From assembly GCA_036804505.1 (NCBI GenBank), contig DAIRSI010000007.1, forward strand, positions 1 through 64,000: a stretch of DNA of 64,000 nucleotides, written 5' to 3'. Position numbers and translations under genes: made by a program. The notes below the pieces were generated by a model, which did no database searches, was not told the DNA's origin, and saw only the letters and a list, made by a program, of their open reading frames with translations. Positions 45,265 to 54,360 of this stretch are shown here, piece after piece. The stretch is from Phocaeicola_A sp036804505. GTDB lineage: Bacteria > Bacteroidota > Bacteroidia > Bacteroidales > Bacteroidaceae. Each line of letters begins with the position of its first letter. The first letter of the stretch is position 1.

Positions 45265-45295
45265 ATTCTTCATCCCAAAGCCTGGGATGAAGAAT
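45265..45295. repeat. Perfect 13-bp inverted repeat with 5-nt loop
   Basis: ATTCTTCATCCCA (45265-45277) and its exact complement (45283-45295). No T-run on either side. It lies between two divergent genes, where a terminator would not be expected. The rest of the gap (45113-45505) holds the two promoters and no convincing gene. Confidence 0.6.
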
Positions 45296-45473
45296 TTATA
45301 GGGAGAAGCAGAGTTTTTCTTCTTGGAATAAGGATTTTTTCTTGCTGTCAAGACCAAGAAAATGATAATAGCAAAGCGGGAGATGGATTTGTTCGGAAAT
45401 GTTTTTGAAGATCGAATCAGTCAGTTTCAAGAATAAGAGCTCTTGCCAAGTTAGGAAATGAAAGAATTTTATG

Positions 45474-45481
45474 TAACTTTG
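45474..45481 (+). promoter_or_regulatory. -7 box for the radical SAM gene
   Basis: TAACTTTG followed by C, an exact match, about 25 bp before the ATG at 45506. Confidence 0.6.
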
Positions 45482-45505
45482 CCATGAATTATAATCCGAA
45501 TCAAA

Positions 45506-46282
45506 ATGTCAACAGTTATTTATCCTTCACCGATATTCGGTCCTATTCACAGTCGTCGTTTAGGGGTTTCCTTGGGTATAAATCTTTTGCCCAATGGCGG
45601 CAAGTTTTGTACGTTCGATTGCATTTATTGCGAATGCGGTTTCAATAAGGATCATCCAGCCCACTTGCCAGTACCAACCCGCGAGGAGGTGCGAGAAGCT
45701 TTGGAAAACAAGCTGAAGGATATGCAGGCCAACGGTCCCAAACCGGATGTGCTTACTTTCGCCGGGAATGGTGAGCCTACCTCCCACCCCCATTTTGCCG
45801 AGATTATTGATGATACGCTGGCTTTGCGCGACAAGTATTTCCCCAATGCCAAGGTAAGTGTCCTGAGCAATTCCACCTTCATCCATAAACCGGCTGTCTT
45901 TGCCGCCCTGAACAAGATAGACAATAATATACTGAAGCTGGATACGGTTTCTCCTTCCTACATTGGCTTGGTGAACCGTCCGACGGGCCATTATGACGTG
46001 AACCGTATCATCGACGGACTGAAGGCTTTCAAAGGAAATCTCATCATCCAGACCATGTTCATGAAAGGTTCTTTCGAAGGCACGGATGTGGACAACACGT
46101 CCGATACGTATGTGCTTCCCTGGATAGAAGTGGTGAAGCAGATTGCACCCCGGCAAGTGATGATTTACACCATTGACCGCGAGACTCCCGACCATGATCT
46201 GAGAAAGGCGACTCATGAGGAATTGGACAGAATTGTGGCTTTGCTTGCCAAAGAAGGTCTCTACGCTACGGCCTCGTATTGA
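45506..46282 (+). CDS. Radical SAM protein of unknown substrate
   Basis: Iron-sulfur/AdoMet enzyme of 258 residues. The cluster motif C-T-F-D-C-I-Y-C (CxxxCxxC) is near residue 35, the GNGEPTSHP segment near residue 92 is the usual glycine-rich AdoMet site, and SVLSNST follows the third strand. The N-terminus FGPIHSRRLGVSLGINLLP is typical of the MoaA/NifB-like group related to wybutosine-type proteins. No SPASM or other extra cysteine cluster is seen, so the substrate is open. Single gene with its own promoter. Its stop is 3 bp from that of the convergent response-regulator gene. Confidence 0.9.
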   Translation: MSTVIYPSPIFGPIHSRRLGVSLGINLLPNGGKFCTFDCIYCECGFNKDHPAHLPVPTREEVREALENKLKDMQANGPKPDVLTFAGNGEPTSHPHFAEIIDDTLALRDKYFPNAKVSVLSNSTFIHKPAVFAALNKIDNNILKLDTVSPSYIGLVNRPTGHYDVNRIIDGLKAFKGNLIIQTMFMKGSFEGTDVDNTSDTYVLPWIEVVKQIAPRQVMIYTIDRETPDHDLRKATHEELDRIVALLAKEGLYATASY

Positions 46283-46285
46283 AAT

Positions 46286-46981
46286 TTATTCATCTACAAT
46301 GAGTTTGTAGCCGATGCTGCGGACATTTACTATCTTGATGCGTTCGTCTCTCGAAAGCTTGTGGCGGAGCTTGGTGATGAAGACATGCAGGCTGCGCGTG
46401 TTGAAGAAGCTGTCGTCACCCCAAAGTTCCAGAAGGATGTTCTGGGTATAGACCACTTGGTTGCGGTTTTCGCAAAGGTATCTTAGTATTTCCGATTCCC
46501 GATGTGATAGTTCTTCCTTCACTCCGGCAAAGCTGAGGCATTGCGTGACGGTGTCGAAATGGTAATGTCCTATCTCATGGTCGGTTGCTGTTTCTTTCTC
46601 CTCAATGAAGGCTTTGTTGACCAATGCTTTCAGGCGAATCATCAGTTCTTGCATGCCGAAAGGCTTTCTCAGGTAGTCATTGGCTCCAAGTTCGAACCCT
46701 TCCACCACATCATTCATGGCGGAGCGGGCGGTAAGAAAGAGTATGGGAGTCCTGCGGTCGGTTTGCCGGATGCGGCGCACCATCTCGTAACCATCCATTT
46801 TGGGCATCATGATGTCTGTAACCAGCACATCTGGCTTTTCTTCGAAAAAGCGGTGCAGGCCGTCTTCTCCATCGTAGGCCATGGAAATGTTGAAGCCGAG
46901 TTCGCCCAGCGTGTCATGAATAATCATGGCAAGCGTCTTTTCGTCTTCTACCAGCAGTACTTTGATTGTGTCTTCTTTCAT
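46286..46981 (-). CDS. OmpR-family response regulator
   Basis: DNA-binding response regulator of 231 residues. Receiver about 5-122 with acidic pair E12-D13, phospho-acceptor D56 in LVTDIMMPKMDGY, and a K in DYLRKPFG. Winged-helix DNA-binding domain about 140-230 (LSHRESEILRYLCENRNQVV, split LSHRESEIL and RYLCENRNQVV; RSLHVFITKLRHKL; SIGYKLIV). The start overlaps the histidine kinase stop (ATGA), so the two are co-translated. Likely targets are its own operon and the divergent barrel gene, which has a palindrome at 48576-48588. Confidence 0.95.
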   Translation of the reverse strand: MKEDTIKVLLVEDEKTLAMIIHDTLGELGFNISMAYDGEDGLHRFFEEKPDVLVTDIMMPKMDGYEMVRRIRQTDRRTPILFLTARSAMNDVVEGFELGANDYLRKPFGMQELMIRLKALVNKAFIEEKETATDHEIGHYHFDTVTQCLSFAGVKEELSHRESEILRYLCENRNQVVYTQNILLELWGDDSFFNTRSLHVFITKLRHKLSRDERIKIVNVRSIGYKLIVDE

Positions 46982-48480
46982 TTTTCAGGTAATATGAGGG
47001 TGAATATAGAACCTTTTCCCGGCGTGCTTTCCAGGGTTACTTCACCGTGGTGCTTTTCAGCAAGAGTTTTTACGTAGTAGAGTCCGAGTCCGTAGCCTTT
47101 CACATCGTGGCGGTTTCCCTGAGGAACCCGGTAGAACTTGTCGAACACATGTTTCTGCTTGTCTTTCTCGATGCCGGGACCTCTGTCGGCAACGGAAATA
47201 TAGATGTTATGGTGATAGTTCAGAGCTTTTATGCTTATCCATGCCGGGGCGGGAGAATACTTCACGGCATTGTCTATCAGATTGCTTATCATGTTGTAGA
47301 GATGAAGGCGGTCCGCTCTCACCGTAAGGTTCTCCGGAATGATTTCTTCTGCAAAGTCCACTTCCTTTTCAGCCTTGAGTTTATGACGGCTTATCAGTTC
47401 GTCAATCAGGGGTTTCAGGGCGATGTCCTCATGGTTCAGGATAAACCCCCTGCGTTGTTCCATATTCATGGAAAGAATCTGTTCCACAAGTCCTGAAAGG
47501 TGTTTGAGTTGTTCTTGAATGATGTTTAAATACTTTTTGTTCCTTTCGGAGGCAGGAATGTCACTGCTGAAGTTGAGCAAGGCATCGTTGGCAGCGTAAG
47601 CCACGGCAATGGGGGTTTTCAGTTCGTGCGTGATGTTGTGCGTGAAATCTTCTTTCATTTCGTCCACTGATTTCATTCTGCGCATCACATGGATGAGATA
47701 CCAGAAGGCGATGCAGAGGATGACAACGATGAGCAGGGAAGAAGAAAAGACGCCGGTCATCTCCTCGAGAACGAGTTTGTTGGTGGGTTTCATGTAAATG
47801 CGGTAGGCAAGGCGGTCCGAAACATCGTCATAAATCATCTGATGGATGGTGAAGCGGGAAGGGTCCAGTTTGACGGGCGCATTGGTGGCTACGATGCTTT
47901 TCTTGTCGAGATTGACAATCTGGGTGTAGTGAGGGGCGGTGATGTTGTCTTTGGCTAGTTCCTGAGTGAGCAGATAATCGAACCGGCGGAGGTTTACTTC
48001 TATGCCCAGTTTATGGACGGCAAAATGAAGTCCGCGCTGTATTTCGAGTGTAAAGTCGCCGATGGTTGCCTGATTGGGAACGCTGGCGGAATCTTTCTGA
48101 CTGGATTTGAACTTACCGGAATCGGCCACAATCACGCTGTTCCCTTTCTTTTCGGCGAATACTTTGGTTTGAGTGGTCTCAACGGTGCTGTAATATTGCA
48201 TGCTATCGACATTCAGATTCACCAGGGCGGATATCTTGTATTGGTCTTTTCCTCCCTGACCGTAGGAAACCAGAGATTTGTCGGGATAATTCTTTTTGAC
48301 TTCGTTGATACGGGCAAAGAGTTCCTGATTGTCCGCTTCGCGGATGGAACGTTCGATGGCATTCTCCTTACTTTCCATCATGGAACGATAAAGCCCTGTG
48401 AGCCAATAGGCTTGCATGGCCAGTACGCTTGCAATGGCCAACAGAATGATGACAGTGATTCCTTTGTAGGGCAGTTTCAT
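46978..48480 (-). CDS. Sensor histidine kinase
   Basis: Membrane sensor kinase of 500 residues with helices at about 8-28 and 240-262. They enclose a periplasmic domain of about 210 residues that I do not recognise. Dimerisation/HisKA about 275-340 with phospho-acceptor H285 in THELKTPIA; HATPase about 385-498 with NLIDNAVKYSP, DRGPGIEKDK and GYGLGLYYVK. Upstream partner of the response regulator, in kinase-first order. There is no HAMP domain. The stimulus is unknown; the neighbouring barrel suggests an envelope or nutrient signal. Confidence 0.95.
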   Translation of the reverse strand: MKLPYKGITVIILLAIASVLAMQAYWLTGLYRSMMESKENAIERSIREADNQELFARINEVKKNYPDKSLVSYGQGGKDQYKISALVNLNVDSMQYYSTVETTQTKVFAEKKGNSVIVADSGKFKSSQKDSASVPNQATIGDFTLEIQRGLHFAVHKLGIEVNLRRFDYLLTQELAKDNITAPHYTQIVNLDKKSIVATNAPVKLDPSRFTIHQMIYDDVSDRLAYRIYMKPTNKLVLEEMTGVFSSSLLIVVILCIAFWYLIHVMRRMKSVDEMKEDFTHNITHELKTPIAVAYAANDALLNFSSDIPASERNKKYLNIIQEQLKHLSGLVEQILSMNMEQRRGFILNHEDIALKPLIDELISRHKLKAEKEVDFAEEIIPENLTVRADRLHLYNMISNLIDNAVKYSPAPAWISIKALNYHHNIYISVADRGPGIEKDKQKHVFDKFYRVPQGNRHDVKGYGLGLYYVKTLAEKHHGEVTLESTPGKGSIFTLILPEK

Positions 48481-48503
48481 TTCTATCTTTGATTAACTCT
48501 AGA

Positions 48504-48511
48504 CAAAAATA
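48504..48511 (-). promoter_or_regulatory. -7 box for the kinase-regulator operon
   Basis: Minus strand TATTTTTG followed by T, an exact match, with a leader of about 17 nt. Confidence 0.5.
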
Positions 48512-48575
48512 GGTTTATTTTTTCTTCTTTCATCGTTTTGGTAACACTAAATAAGACTTCATAAGTTATTGATAA

Positions 48576-48588
48576 CCCAAAGTTTGGG
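48576..48588. other. 13-bp palindrome CCCAAAGTTTGGG
   Basis: Perfect 6-bp arms around one G, 39 bp before the barrel gene ATG and between it and the divergent kinase operon. Plausible operator for the neighbouring response regulator, although OmpR-type proteins more often use direct repeats. Confidence 0.45.
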
Positions 48589-48626
48589 AAAAAGAAACTT
48601 ATTTTGCATCAATAAAATCTGTATAA

Positions 48627-50720
48627 ATGAGAAGAATCTTATGGATGGCGGCTGTATCTGCCTTTGCAGTGTTGCCGCTGAAAGCGCAAAAGACGGGAAA
48701 TGTAGCTCCCAAAGACACGACAACCTATCTTTACATGGACAGTCTGTTCCAGCAGTTGCCCGAAGTGATGGTGAGAGGTGAAAGACCCATTGCCAAAATA
48801 AGCAAGGGGACGCTGGTGTATGACTTGCCGCGCCTACTGGAGCAGCAGCCAGCCGATAATGCTTTCGAAACCTTGACAAAACTTCCCGGAGTGAGGACGA
48901 ATGAGGATGTGTTGATGCTCATGAACCGCGGAGTAACCATTCTGTTGAACGGAAAGGAAACCACCCTCTCCTATTCACAGCTGGTGAGCCGGTTGAAGAG
49001 CATCCCTTCCTCGCAGGTGGTGAGCGCCGAAGTGATGCTGTCGGCACCAGCCCGTTACAAGGTGCGCGGAGCAGCCATCAATCTTATCACCAAGGATAAT
49101 ATAGGACAAGACCATTTTACGGGTGAGCTGCAGAGCAAATGGATACAGGCCCATGCGGGGACTTTCGGCGAACAAGGCAGTTTCATTCTCTCACGCAAAA
49201 AGTTTTCGGCGGACCTGTTCTATTCTTATACTTACGGCAATAATCGTGACGGCGTTTCACGGGAAGCCTATCATCGGTTGGGCGATGAGGTCCATCATCT
49301 GATTGTTGATGCCACGGCTTTTCAAAAGTCCCTTATTCATAATTACAGAGCCGGATTTGATTATGCCTTTGCTGAGAACCATCGGTTGAGTTTGGTCTAT
49401 AACGGAGAATGGTACAGCTCTCGCTTCGATAAAAAATCCACTGGAAATGAAGTTTCGGATACCTATCTGAAAGAACATGACTGTCTGCACAATGCCAAAC
49501 TGGATTATGAAACGCCGTTCGGACTGAAAGCGGGTGTGGATTATACCTATTATGATAATCCGGTGGAACAGACTTTGCAGGGTTCCATAGGTTCCATCAC
49601 CCGCGATTTGGTTTCCAAGAGCGGCGAAAGAATCAATAAATGGCTGTTTTACCTTTCTCAGGAACATTCATTGAAAGGCGGCTGGGGACTGAATTACGGG
49701 GTAAAGCTTAATGTGACATCCAATGACAGTTATCAGAAGAGCAAGGATGCACAAGGGAATGTAGTTCCTGAATCCACTAGTTCGAGCGAAATAGACGAAA
49801 AGATATTCAACGGATATGCCGGCATGAGTAAGAGTTTTGGCGACAAGTTGTCCGTGGATGCTTCGCTGGAGGCGGAATATTACCACACGGATGTGTGGAA
49901 TGAATGGAACCTCTTCCCCACCCTGAATGCTACTTATCAGATTGCTGATGGCCATACCATGCAGCTTTCCCTTTCGAGCGACCGTGATTTTCCGGGTTAT
50001 TGGAGCACGTTCGGGAACGTTGTATATTCGGGTGCCTATACCGAGATACACGGGAATCCCTTGCTCCGTCCGGCTACCGATTATCAGTTTAACTTGAGTT
50101 ATACACTGAAGAACAAATATACCTTCTCCGCATTTTGGAACGAGCAATCCCATTTCTTTGTACAACTGCCATACCAGTCGCACGAGCGTCTTGCGGTAAT
50201 CATGAAGGAAACGAATTTCAACTATCGTCGCAACATAGGCGTGCAGGTATCGGCTACCTACCGGTTAGGAAAATGGATGAACGGAAATGCTTTTCTTTGC
50301 GGGTTGTATGACAGAGACAAGAACGACAATTTCTTCGATATTCCTTTCGACCGTTCCCGGTTTACGTTCATCGGAGGAACCACCACGACTTTCAATCTGA
50401 GTGCAAAACCCGATATCCGCTTCACCATGAACGGATTCTATCAGAACGATGCCATACAAGGGGTTTATGATATTGACAGGATACTTCGTCTGAACGGAAC
50501 CTTGCGCTGGCAGTCACCCGACAAGCGCATGTCACTCTCCCTTGCACTGAATAACATGACCAATCAGGCCATGCTTACCAAAGTGGACTATGCGGGGCAA
50601 TGGTACAAGATGAAACTGCTTGGTGACAGACGAAAGTTCCTTGTCACTTTCATTTACCGCATAGGAGATTTTAAAGCAAGGGAACACAACGAAGTGGATA
50701 AATCACGCATGGGACATTAG
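48627..50720 (+). CDS. TonB-receptor-like outer-membrane barrel protein
   Basis: Outer-membrane protein of 697 residues with a signal peptide (about 1-19, ending LKAQ). It lacks the carboxypeptidase-regulatory domain of the barrel at 42833-45112 and goes straight to a plug-like region (about 45-150, LPEVMVRGERPIAKISKG, PARYKVRGAAINLIT) and a barrel (about 165-690, OMP_b-brl_3 type). The last barrel strand is followed by a short tail (HNEVDKSRMGH), not a terminal Phe. Divergent from the two-component system, which probably controls it. The ligand is unknown. Its stop overlaps the convergent GNAT gene by 4 nt. Confidence 0.88.
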   Translation: MRRILWMAAVSAFAVLPLKAQKTGNVAPKDTTTYLYMDSLFQQLPEVMVRGERPIAKISKGTLVYDLPRLLEQQPADNAFETLTKLPGVRTNEDVLMLMNRGVTILLNGKETTLSYSQLVSRLKSIPSSQVVSAEVMLSAPARYKVRGAAINLITKDNIGQDHFTGELQSKWIQAHAGTFGEQGSFILSRKKFSADLFYSYTYGNNRDGVSREAYHRLGDEVHHLIVDATAFQKSLIHNYRAGFDYAFAENHRLSLVYNGEWYSSRFDKKSTGNEVSDTYLKEHDCLHNAKLDYETPFGLKAGVDYTYYDNPVEQTLQGSIGSITRDLVSKSGERINKWLFYLSQEHSLKGGWGLNYGVKLNVTSNDSYQKSKDAQGNVVPESTSSSEIDEKIFNGYAGMSKSFGDKLSVDASLEAEYYHTDVWNEWNLFPTLNATYQIADGHTMQLSLSSDRDFPGYWSTFGNVVYSGAYTEIHGNPLLRPATDYQFNLSYTLKNKYTFSAFWNEQSHFFVQLPYQSHERLAVIMKETNFNYRRNIGVQVSATYRLGKWMNGNAFLCGLYDRDKNDNFFDIPFDRSRFTFIGGTTTTFNLSAKPDIRFTMNGFYQNDAIQGVYDIDRILRLNGTLRWQSPDKRMSLSLALNNMTNQAMLTKVDYAGQWYKMKLLGDRRKFLVTFIYRIGDFKAREHNEVDKSRMGH

Positions 50721-51259
50721 TTTTCGTATCGATATATCTCTTTGTAAAGCAACTTCTTTACATCTTGGAAGGACTCTTCTTCACGGATGGCCCCATACGT
50801 CATCAGCATCATGGGGATTAGTCCTTCTTTTCCCGGATAGGGAGGCTGCACGTAGGTGCTGTTCTTCCAAAGCTTGAAGTCCAGACTTTCATAGAAACGG
50901 ACTCTTCGTAGAGAAAGCGAGTCAGTCGGTTGCTCCACTTCCAAAACAATGGGCTTGGTGGCATATTTCATGAAAATATGCAGAGCCTTCCCTCCTAACC
51001 CCTTGTTGCGAAAGGAAGGCGAGACGGCAAAATGCTCCAGATAGACTATCTTCCCGAAATGCCATGCCGTAAGGAATCCGACAGGCTTCGCATCACTCTC
51101 TTCTTTTATGAGGAGACATTGCATGCGAGGATCTTCATCGATGTTTGTTCTTTGCTGATCGAGTTCTCTCCTTTCTCCGTCAGGGAAGGCGGAGAGAAAA
51201 AGCTCCTCGATGAAAGGATAGTCCTCGTGGGTGGTCTTGATGGGTTCCAGTATAATCAT
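50717..51259 (-). CDS. GNAT-family N-acetyltransferase
   Basis: Acetyl-CoA-dependent acetyltransferase of 180 residues. The acetyl-CoA loop is RNKGLGGKAL near residue 87, preceded by the beta-4 strand VYLEHFAVSPSF. The substrate cannot be assigned. It is the last gene of the nadB operon, 4 nt after the flavoprotein gene, and its 3' end overlaps the convergent barrel gene. Nothing ties its function to NAD synthesis except position. Confidence 0.9.
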   Translation of the reverse strand: MIILEPIKTTHEDYPFIEELFLSAFPDGERRELDQQRTNIDEDPRMQCLLIKEESDAKPVGFLTAWHFGKIVYLEHFAVSPSFRNKGLGGKALHIFMKYATKPIVLEVEQPTDSLSLRRVRFYESLDFKLWKNSTYVQPPYPGKEGLIPMMLMTYGAIREEESFQDVKKLLYKEIYRYEN

Positions 51260-51263
51260 TCTG

Positions 51264-51881
51264 TTATCGAATATAATTGGTATATATCTTTTCTTCGGAG
51301 ACAGGAGCTGTTATTCCGGCTTGTTTTCCCGCTTCAATGCATTTCAGAATCCAAGCCATGTTTTTTCCTAATACCCGCATGGTCTGTACGCCTTCTTCGT
51401 CTTTCATCACATCTGCCGGATTGGATCCGTGAACCATATTCCAGTAATTGGATGAGATAACGGGCATGCAACGGATTGTAAAATATTTGTTGAGTTGGTC
51501 GAAAGAGGCGGTAGCACCTCCCCTGCGACAGCTGACAATGGCTGCTGCCGGCTTGTTTTTCATTTTGGAAGGGATCATGAAGGCACGATCCATGAATGAA
51601 GTGATGGCTCCGGTAGCCGATGCAAAATGGACGGCACTTCCAAACACAAAACCGTCACATTCGGCTGTCTTCCTGATGAAATCGTTCACGATATCGTCTC
51701 GGAAGCATTTACCTGAATCAAAGCATTTTCCACATCCGATGCATCCTGCTATAGGCTTGTTGCCCAGATACATGATTTCGGTTTCTATGCCTTCTTTGTT
51801 TAAAGCTTCAGCCACTATAGTGAGAGCTGTGTAAGTGCATCCGTTTTTATGCGGACTGCCGTTGACTAATAATACTTTCAT
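51264..51881 (-). CDS. Iron-sulfur flavoprotein (NADPH-dependent FMN reductase-like)
   Basis: Flavodoxin-fold protein of 205 residues. The FMN phosphate loop is VNGSPHKNGCTYTAL at the N-terminus, followed by a compact cysteine motif CIGCGKCFDSGKC near residue 48, as in Isf-type flavoproteins that bind a 4Fe-4S cluster. Probably a redox enzyme or electron carrier; the partner is unknown. The frame stays open to 52070 inside the transporter gene, but that extension (rich in Cys, Ala and Trp) is antisense-like noise. The start at 51881 lies 10 nt after the transporter stop. Confidence 0.93.
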   Translation of the reverse strand: MKVLLVNGSPHKNGCTYTALTIVAEALNKEGIETEIMYLGNKPIAGCIGCGKCFDSGKCFRDDIVNDFIRKTAECDGFVFGSAVHFASATGAITSFMDRAFMIPSKMKNKPAAAIVSCRRGGATASFDQLNKYFTIRCMPVISSNYWNMVHGSNPADVMKDEEGVQTMRVLGKNMAWILKCIEAGKQAGITAPVSEEKIYTNYIR

Positions 51882-51891
51882 ATCTTTTCGT

Positions 51892-53553
51892 TTATATAAA
51901 GAACATAATAATGATTTGCGCAATGACAACCCGCACGAACATGGACAGAGGATAGACAGTGGCATAGCTGACCGAAGGCGTATCACCCGGGATGGTATCA
52001 TCGGCATAGCTGAGTGCCATCGGGTTGGCCATGCTGCCGCACAGCATGCCGCAGATGGTACCAAAATCAAGTCTGCGTGTCTTCAGGGCAATGAATCCCA
52101 TGATGATGACGGGTACAACTGTTATGAGGAATCCTACCCCTATCCAAAGAAGACCTTCGGGACGGACGACCGTTTCGAAGAAATGGCTTCCCGAATCCAA
52201 ACCGAGACAAGCCAGATAAGTGGAAAGACCCAGTTTGCGAAGCATCAGATTGGCACTTCGGGTGGTGTAGGTAATCATGTGGAATCGGGGCCCGAAGGTA
52301 CCGACAAGAATACCCACGATGATGGGGCCTCCCGCAAGTCCAAGCTTGATGGGCGCACTCATTCCCGGAAGATTCACGGGGATGGATCCTAAGGCCAGTC
52401 CTAAAATGATGCCGATGAAGATAGCCGCCAGATTGGGCTCCTTCAGATTCTGAACTGCATTGCCTAGGAACTTCTCTACCTGGTCGATAGCGGAAGCCTC
52501 TCCTACTACGGTTACCCGGTCGCCATACTGCAGACGGAGGTCGTTGGTGGCAAGCAGCTTGATGTCGCCTCGGATGACACGGCTGACATTGATACCGTAA
52601 TTGTTGCGTAATTGAAGACTGCCGAGAGTCTTTCCGTTCAATCCCGTTCGTGATATGACGATGACGCGTGATTCCAGTTTGTTATCAATGGAATTCCAGT
52701 CGATGTCTTCCTTGTTCCAGTCCTTGGCCTCCTTTTCTCCGAAGAGAAGTTCGAGTCCGGCTGTTTCGTTCTCCGTGGAAATAACGAAGAGCCTGTCATC
52801 TTTTTCAAGTCGGTCGGTCGATTTGGGAACAAGTACCTGGTTGTTTCTCCATATTCTGGAAATGATGAACTTGATATGGCTCATGCGGGCTATTTCGGCA
52901 ATAGACTTATTGTATATGGCGGGATTGACCGTCCGGAACATGGCGATGAAAGTATGATGCTCGTCATCTTGCTTTTTCGGACTTAAATCTTCCGGTCTGA
53001 CGAACAGCTTGCGAAGGAACAGAATGGCCAGAATGACGCCTACAATTCCCAAAGGATAGGTAACTGCACATCCGAGTGCAGGACTATTGCTCGACAAACC
53101 AAGTTGCTGAAGGGTTTGCTGCTCGGCGCCTAAGGCGGGCGTATTGGTGGCTGCACCGCACAGAATGCCTACCGTATCGGGGATATCAATGGAGAATATC
53201 CATCCCAGGAAAAGGGCGAATGCCGTACCTACCAGAATGACGCCTAATCCCCATAGATTCAGACTAAGACCTCCTTGCCGGAGGGAACTGAAAAATCCCG
53301 GACCTACCTGAAGGCCCAATGTATAGACGAAAAGTACCAGACCGAAACTTTCGGCATAGTCCAGCATCTTGGGGTCAATGGATAATCCCAGGTGCCCCGC
53401 AAGGATTCCGGTAAAGAACACGAAAGCTACTCCCAAGGAAATACCCAGGATGCGTATCTTTCCCAAGCCTAGTCCGCATGCGCAGATAAGGGATACGATA
53501 ATGACTGCCTGCAGAGCCGATTGTGCGTTAAAAAGCGTATCAAACCAGTTCAT
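51892..53553 (-). CDS. YidE/AspT-type putative antiporter with RCK_C domains
   Basis: Membrane transporter of 553 residues in the AAE family (YidE/YbjL duplication). Two membrane halves (about 10-185 and 380-550, five to six helices each) flank two cytoplasmic TrkA_C/RCK_C domains (about 205-290 and 295-370), which usually sense ligands. The repeat signature GxLCGxxTNTPAL is seen as GILCGAATNTPALGAEQ near residue 130 and its partner as GMLCGSMANPMALSYA near residue 505. The AspT member exchanges aspartate for alanine, and nadB uses aspartate, so an aspartate link is tempting but unproven. Third gene of the nadB operon. Confidence 0.93.
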   Translation of the reverse strand: MNWFDTLFNAQSALQAVIIVSLICACGLGLGKIRILGISLGVAFVFFTGILAGHLGLSIDPKMLDYAESFGLVLFVYTLGLQVGPGFFSSLRQGGLSLNLWGLGVILVGTAFALFLGWIFSIDIPDTVGILCGAATNTPALGAEQQTLQQLGLSSNSPALGCAVTYPLGIVGVILAILFLRKLFVRPEDLSPKKQDDEHHTFIAMFRTVNPAIYNKSIAEIARMSHIKFIISRIWRNNQVLVPKSTDRLEKDDRLFVISTENETAGLELLFGEKEAKDWNKEDIDWNSIDNKLESRVIVISRTGLNGKTLGSLQLRNNYGINVSRVIRGDIKLLATNDLRLQYGDRVTVVGEASAIDQVEKFLGNAVQNLKEPNLAAIFIGIILGLALGSIPVNLPGMSAPIKLGLAGGPIIVGILVGTFGPRFHMITYTTRSANLMLRKLGLSTYLACLGLDSGSHFFETVVRPEGLLWIGVGFLITVVPVIIMGFIALKTRRLDFGTICGMLCGSMANPMALSYADDTIPGDTPSVSYATVYPLSMFVRVVIAQIIIMFFI

Positions 53554-53556
53554 TTG

Positions 53557-54360
53557 TTATTCTCCGAATTTTAAAATAGGATATACTACCGGATAGGTTT
53601 TCCACCTGCCGGTAAAAGGATTGAATTCACGAACAACTCCGCCTTCCACTCCGATGTGCTTGTTGAACATGATGCGCATGGTTCCTCCGTAATTGGTGGT
53701 TTCCATGTAAGGACTCATAGCCAGGGAGTAATAAGGCTTGTTGATTGAATAAGTACCGAATCCCCGGAAACTGAGCCAATCATTCACTTTCCATTCCAAT
53801 GAGCCTTTGAATCCGAAGTCATTAAAGACATTTGGCATCATCATCTTGGCTCCATATACACCGCCGGTAAAGCTGAAATGACTTCCGAAGTTGCGGTTGT
53901 AGAAAAGGGTGCTTTCGCGGATGGACCCTATGAGAGGGAAAGCCTGATAGCTATAGCTTCCGCTCAGATAACTGTTCTTGTCGAGCATGATATAACCACC
54001 CGAAGCATAGTTTCCGTTGAACGGATTGGTGTGGGAAGGCTCCATCTCTTGTGGACGCGGCTTTTCCTTGGTATAGTCATATCGGATGACTGCAGGAGCA
54101 GGGCTGTTGCTGTTCAAGGTGGAAGAAGATGAATTCTCGCTTGAAATGGGCGTAGCATATTTCTGCAATTCCGAGGGAACAGTCGAAGCTTTCTGTGGAG
54201 GGGGAAGGGTATTCTCACGATAGGGGGCCGCCTCATGAATGGAATCGTTGCGATGTTCCGTTTGTGCGGAAACCGACAAGAATGCCATACTGAGAAAGCT
54301 TGTCAGACAAACCAATCTCAGAAGCTGTAGCGGGTGTATCGTTTTATTTTTTTTCGTCAT
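53557..54360 (-). CDS. Hypothetical outer-membrane/secreted protein
   Basis: Protein of 267 residues with a long signal region (about 8-32, ending SVSAQ) and a proline- and serine-rich segment (about 35-95, low complexity, likely disordered). The C-terminal 150 residues alternate aromatics and small residues like a small beta-barrel (SGSYSYQAFPLIGSI, YKPYYSLAM style), ending IKPILKFGE-like. I do not recognise a family. The gene overlaps the nadB 3' end by 17 nt from this start (23 nt from an ATG at 54366), so its translation depends on nadB. Next gene starts 3 nt after its stop. Confidence 0.75.
   Translation of the reverse strand: MTKKNKTIHPLQLLRLVCLTSFLSMAFLSVSAQTEHRNDSIHEAAPYRENTLPPPQKASTVPSELQKYATPISSENSSSSTLNSNSPAPAVIRYDYTKEKPRPQEMEPSHTNPFNGNYASGGYIMLDKNSYLSGSYSYQAFPLIGSIRESTLFYNRNFGSHFSFTGGVYGAKMMMPNVFNDFGFKGSLEWKVNDWLSFRGFGTYSINKPYYSLAMSPYMETTNYGGTMRIMFNKHIGVEGGVVREFNPFTGRWKTYPVVYPILKFGE

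Noticed and set aside
45118..45408. Plus-strand frame of 96 codons in the barrel/radical SAM gap
   Set aside because: It starts inside the divergent promoter, contains the 13-bp inverted repeat, has no good ribosome site and resembles no protein.
45560..46216. Minus-strand frame of 218 codons over the radical SAM gene
   Set aside because: Antisense shadow; the plus-strand protein has a clear CxxxCxxC cluster motif and a promoter.
51882..52070. 63-codon N-terminal extension of the flavoprotein
   Set aside because: It lies inside the transporter gene, and the flavodoxin fold begins exactly at the ATG at 51881.
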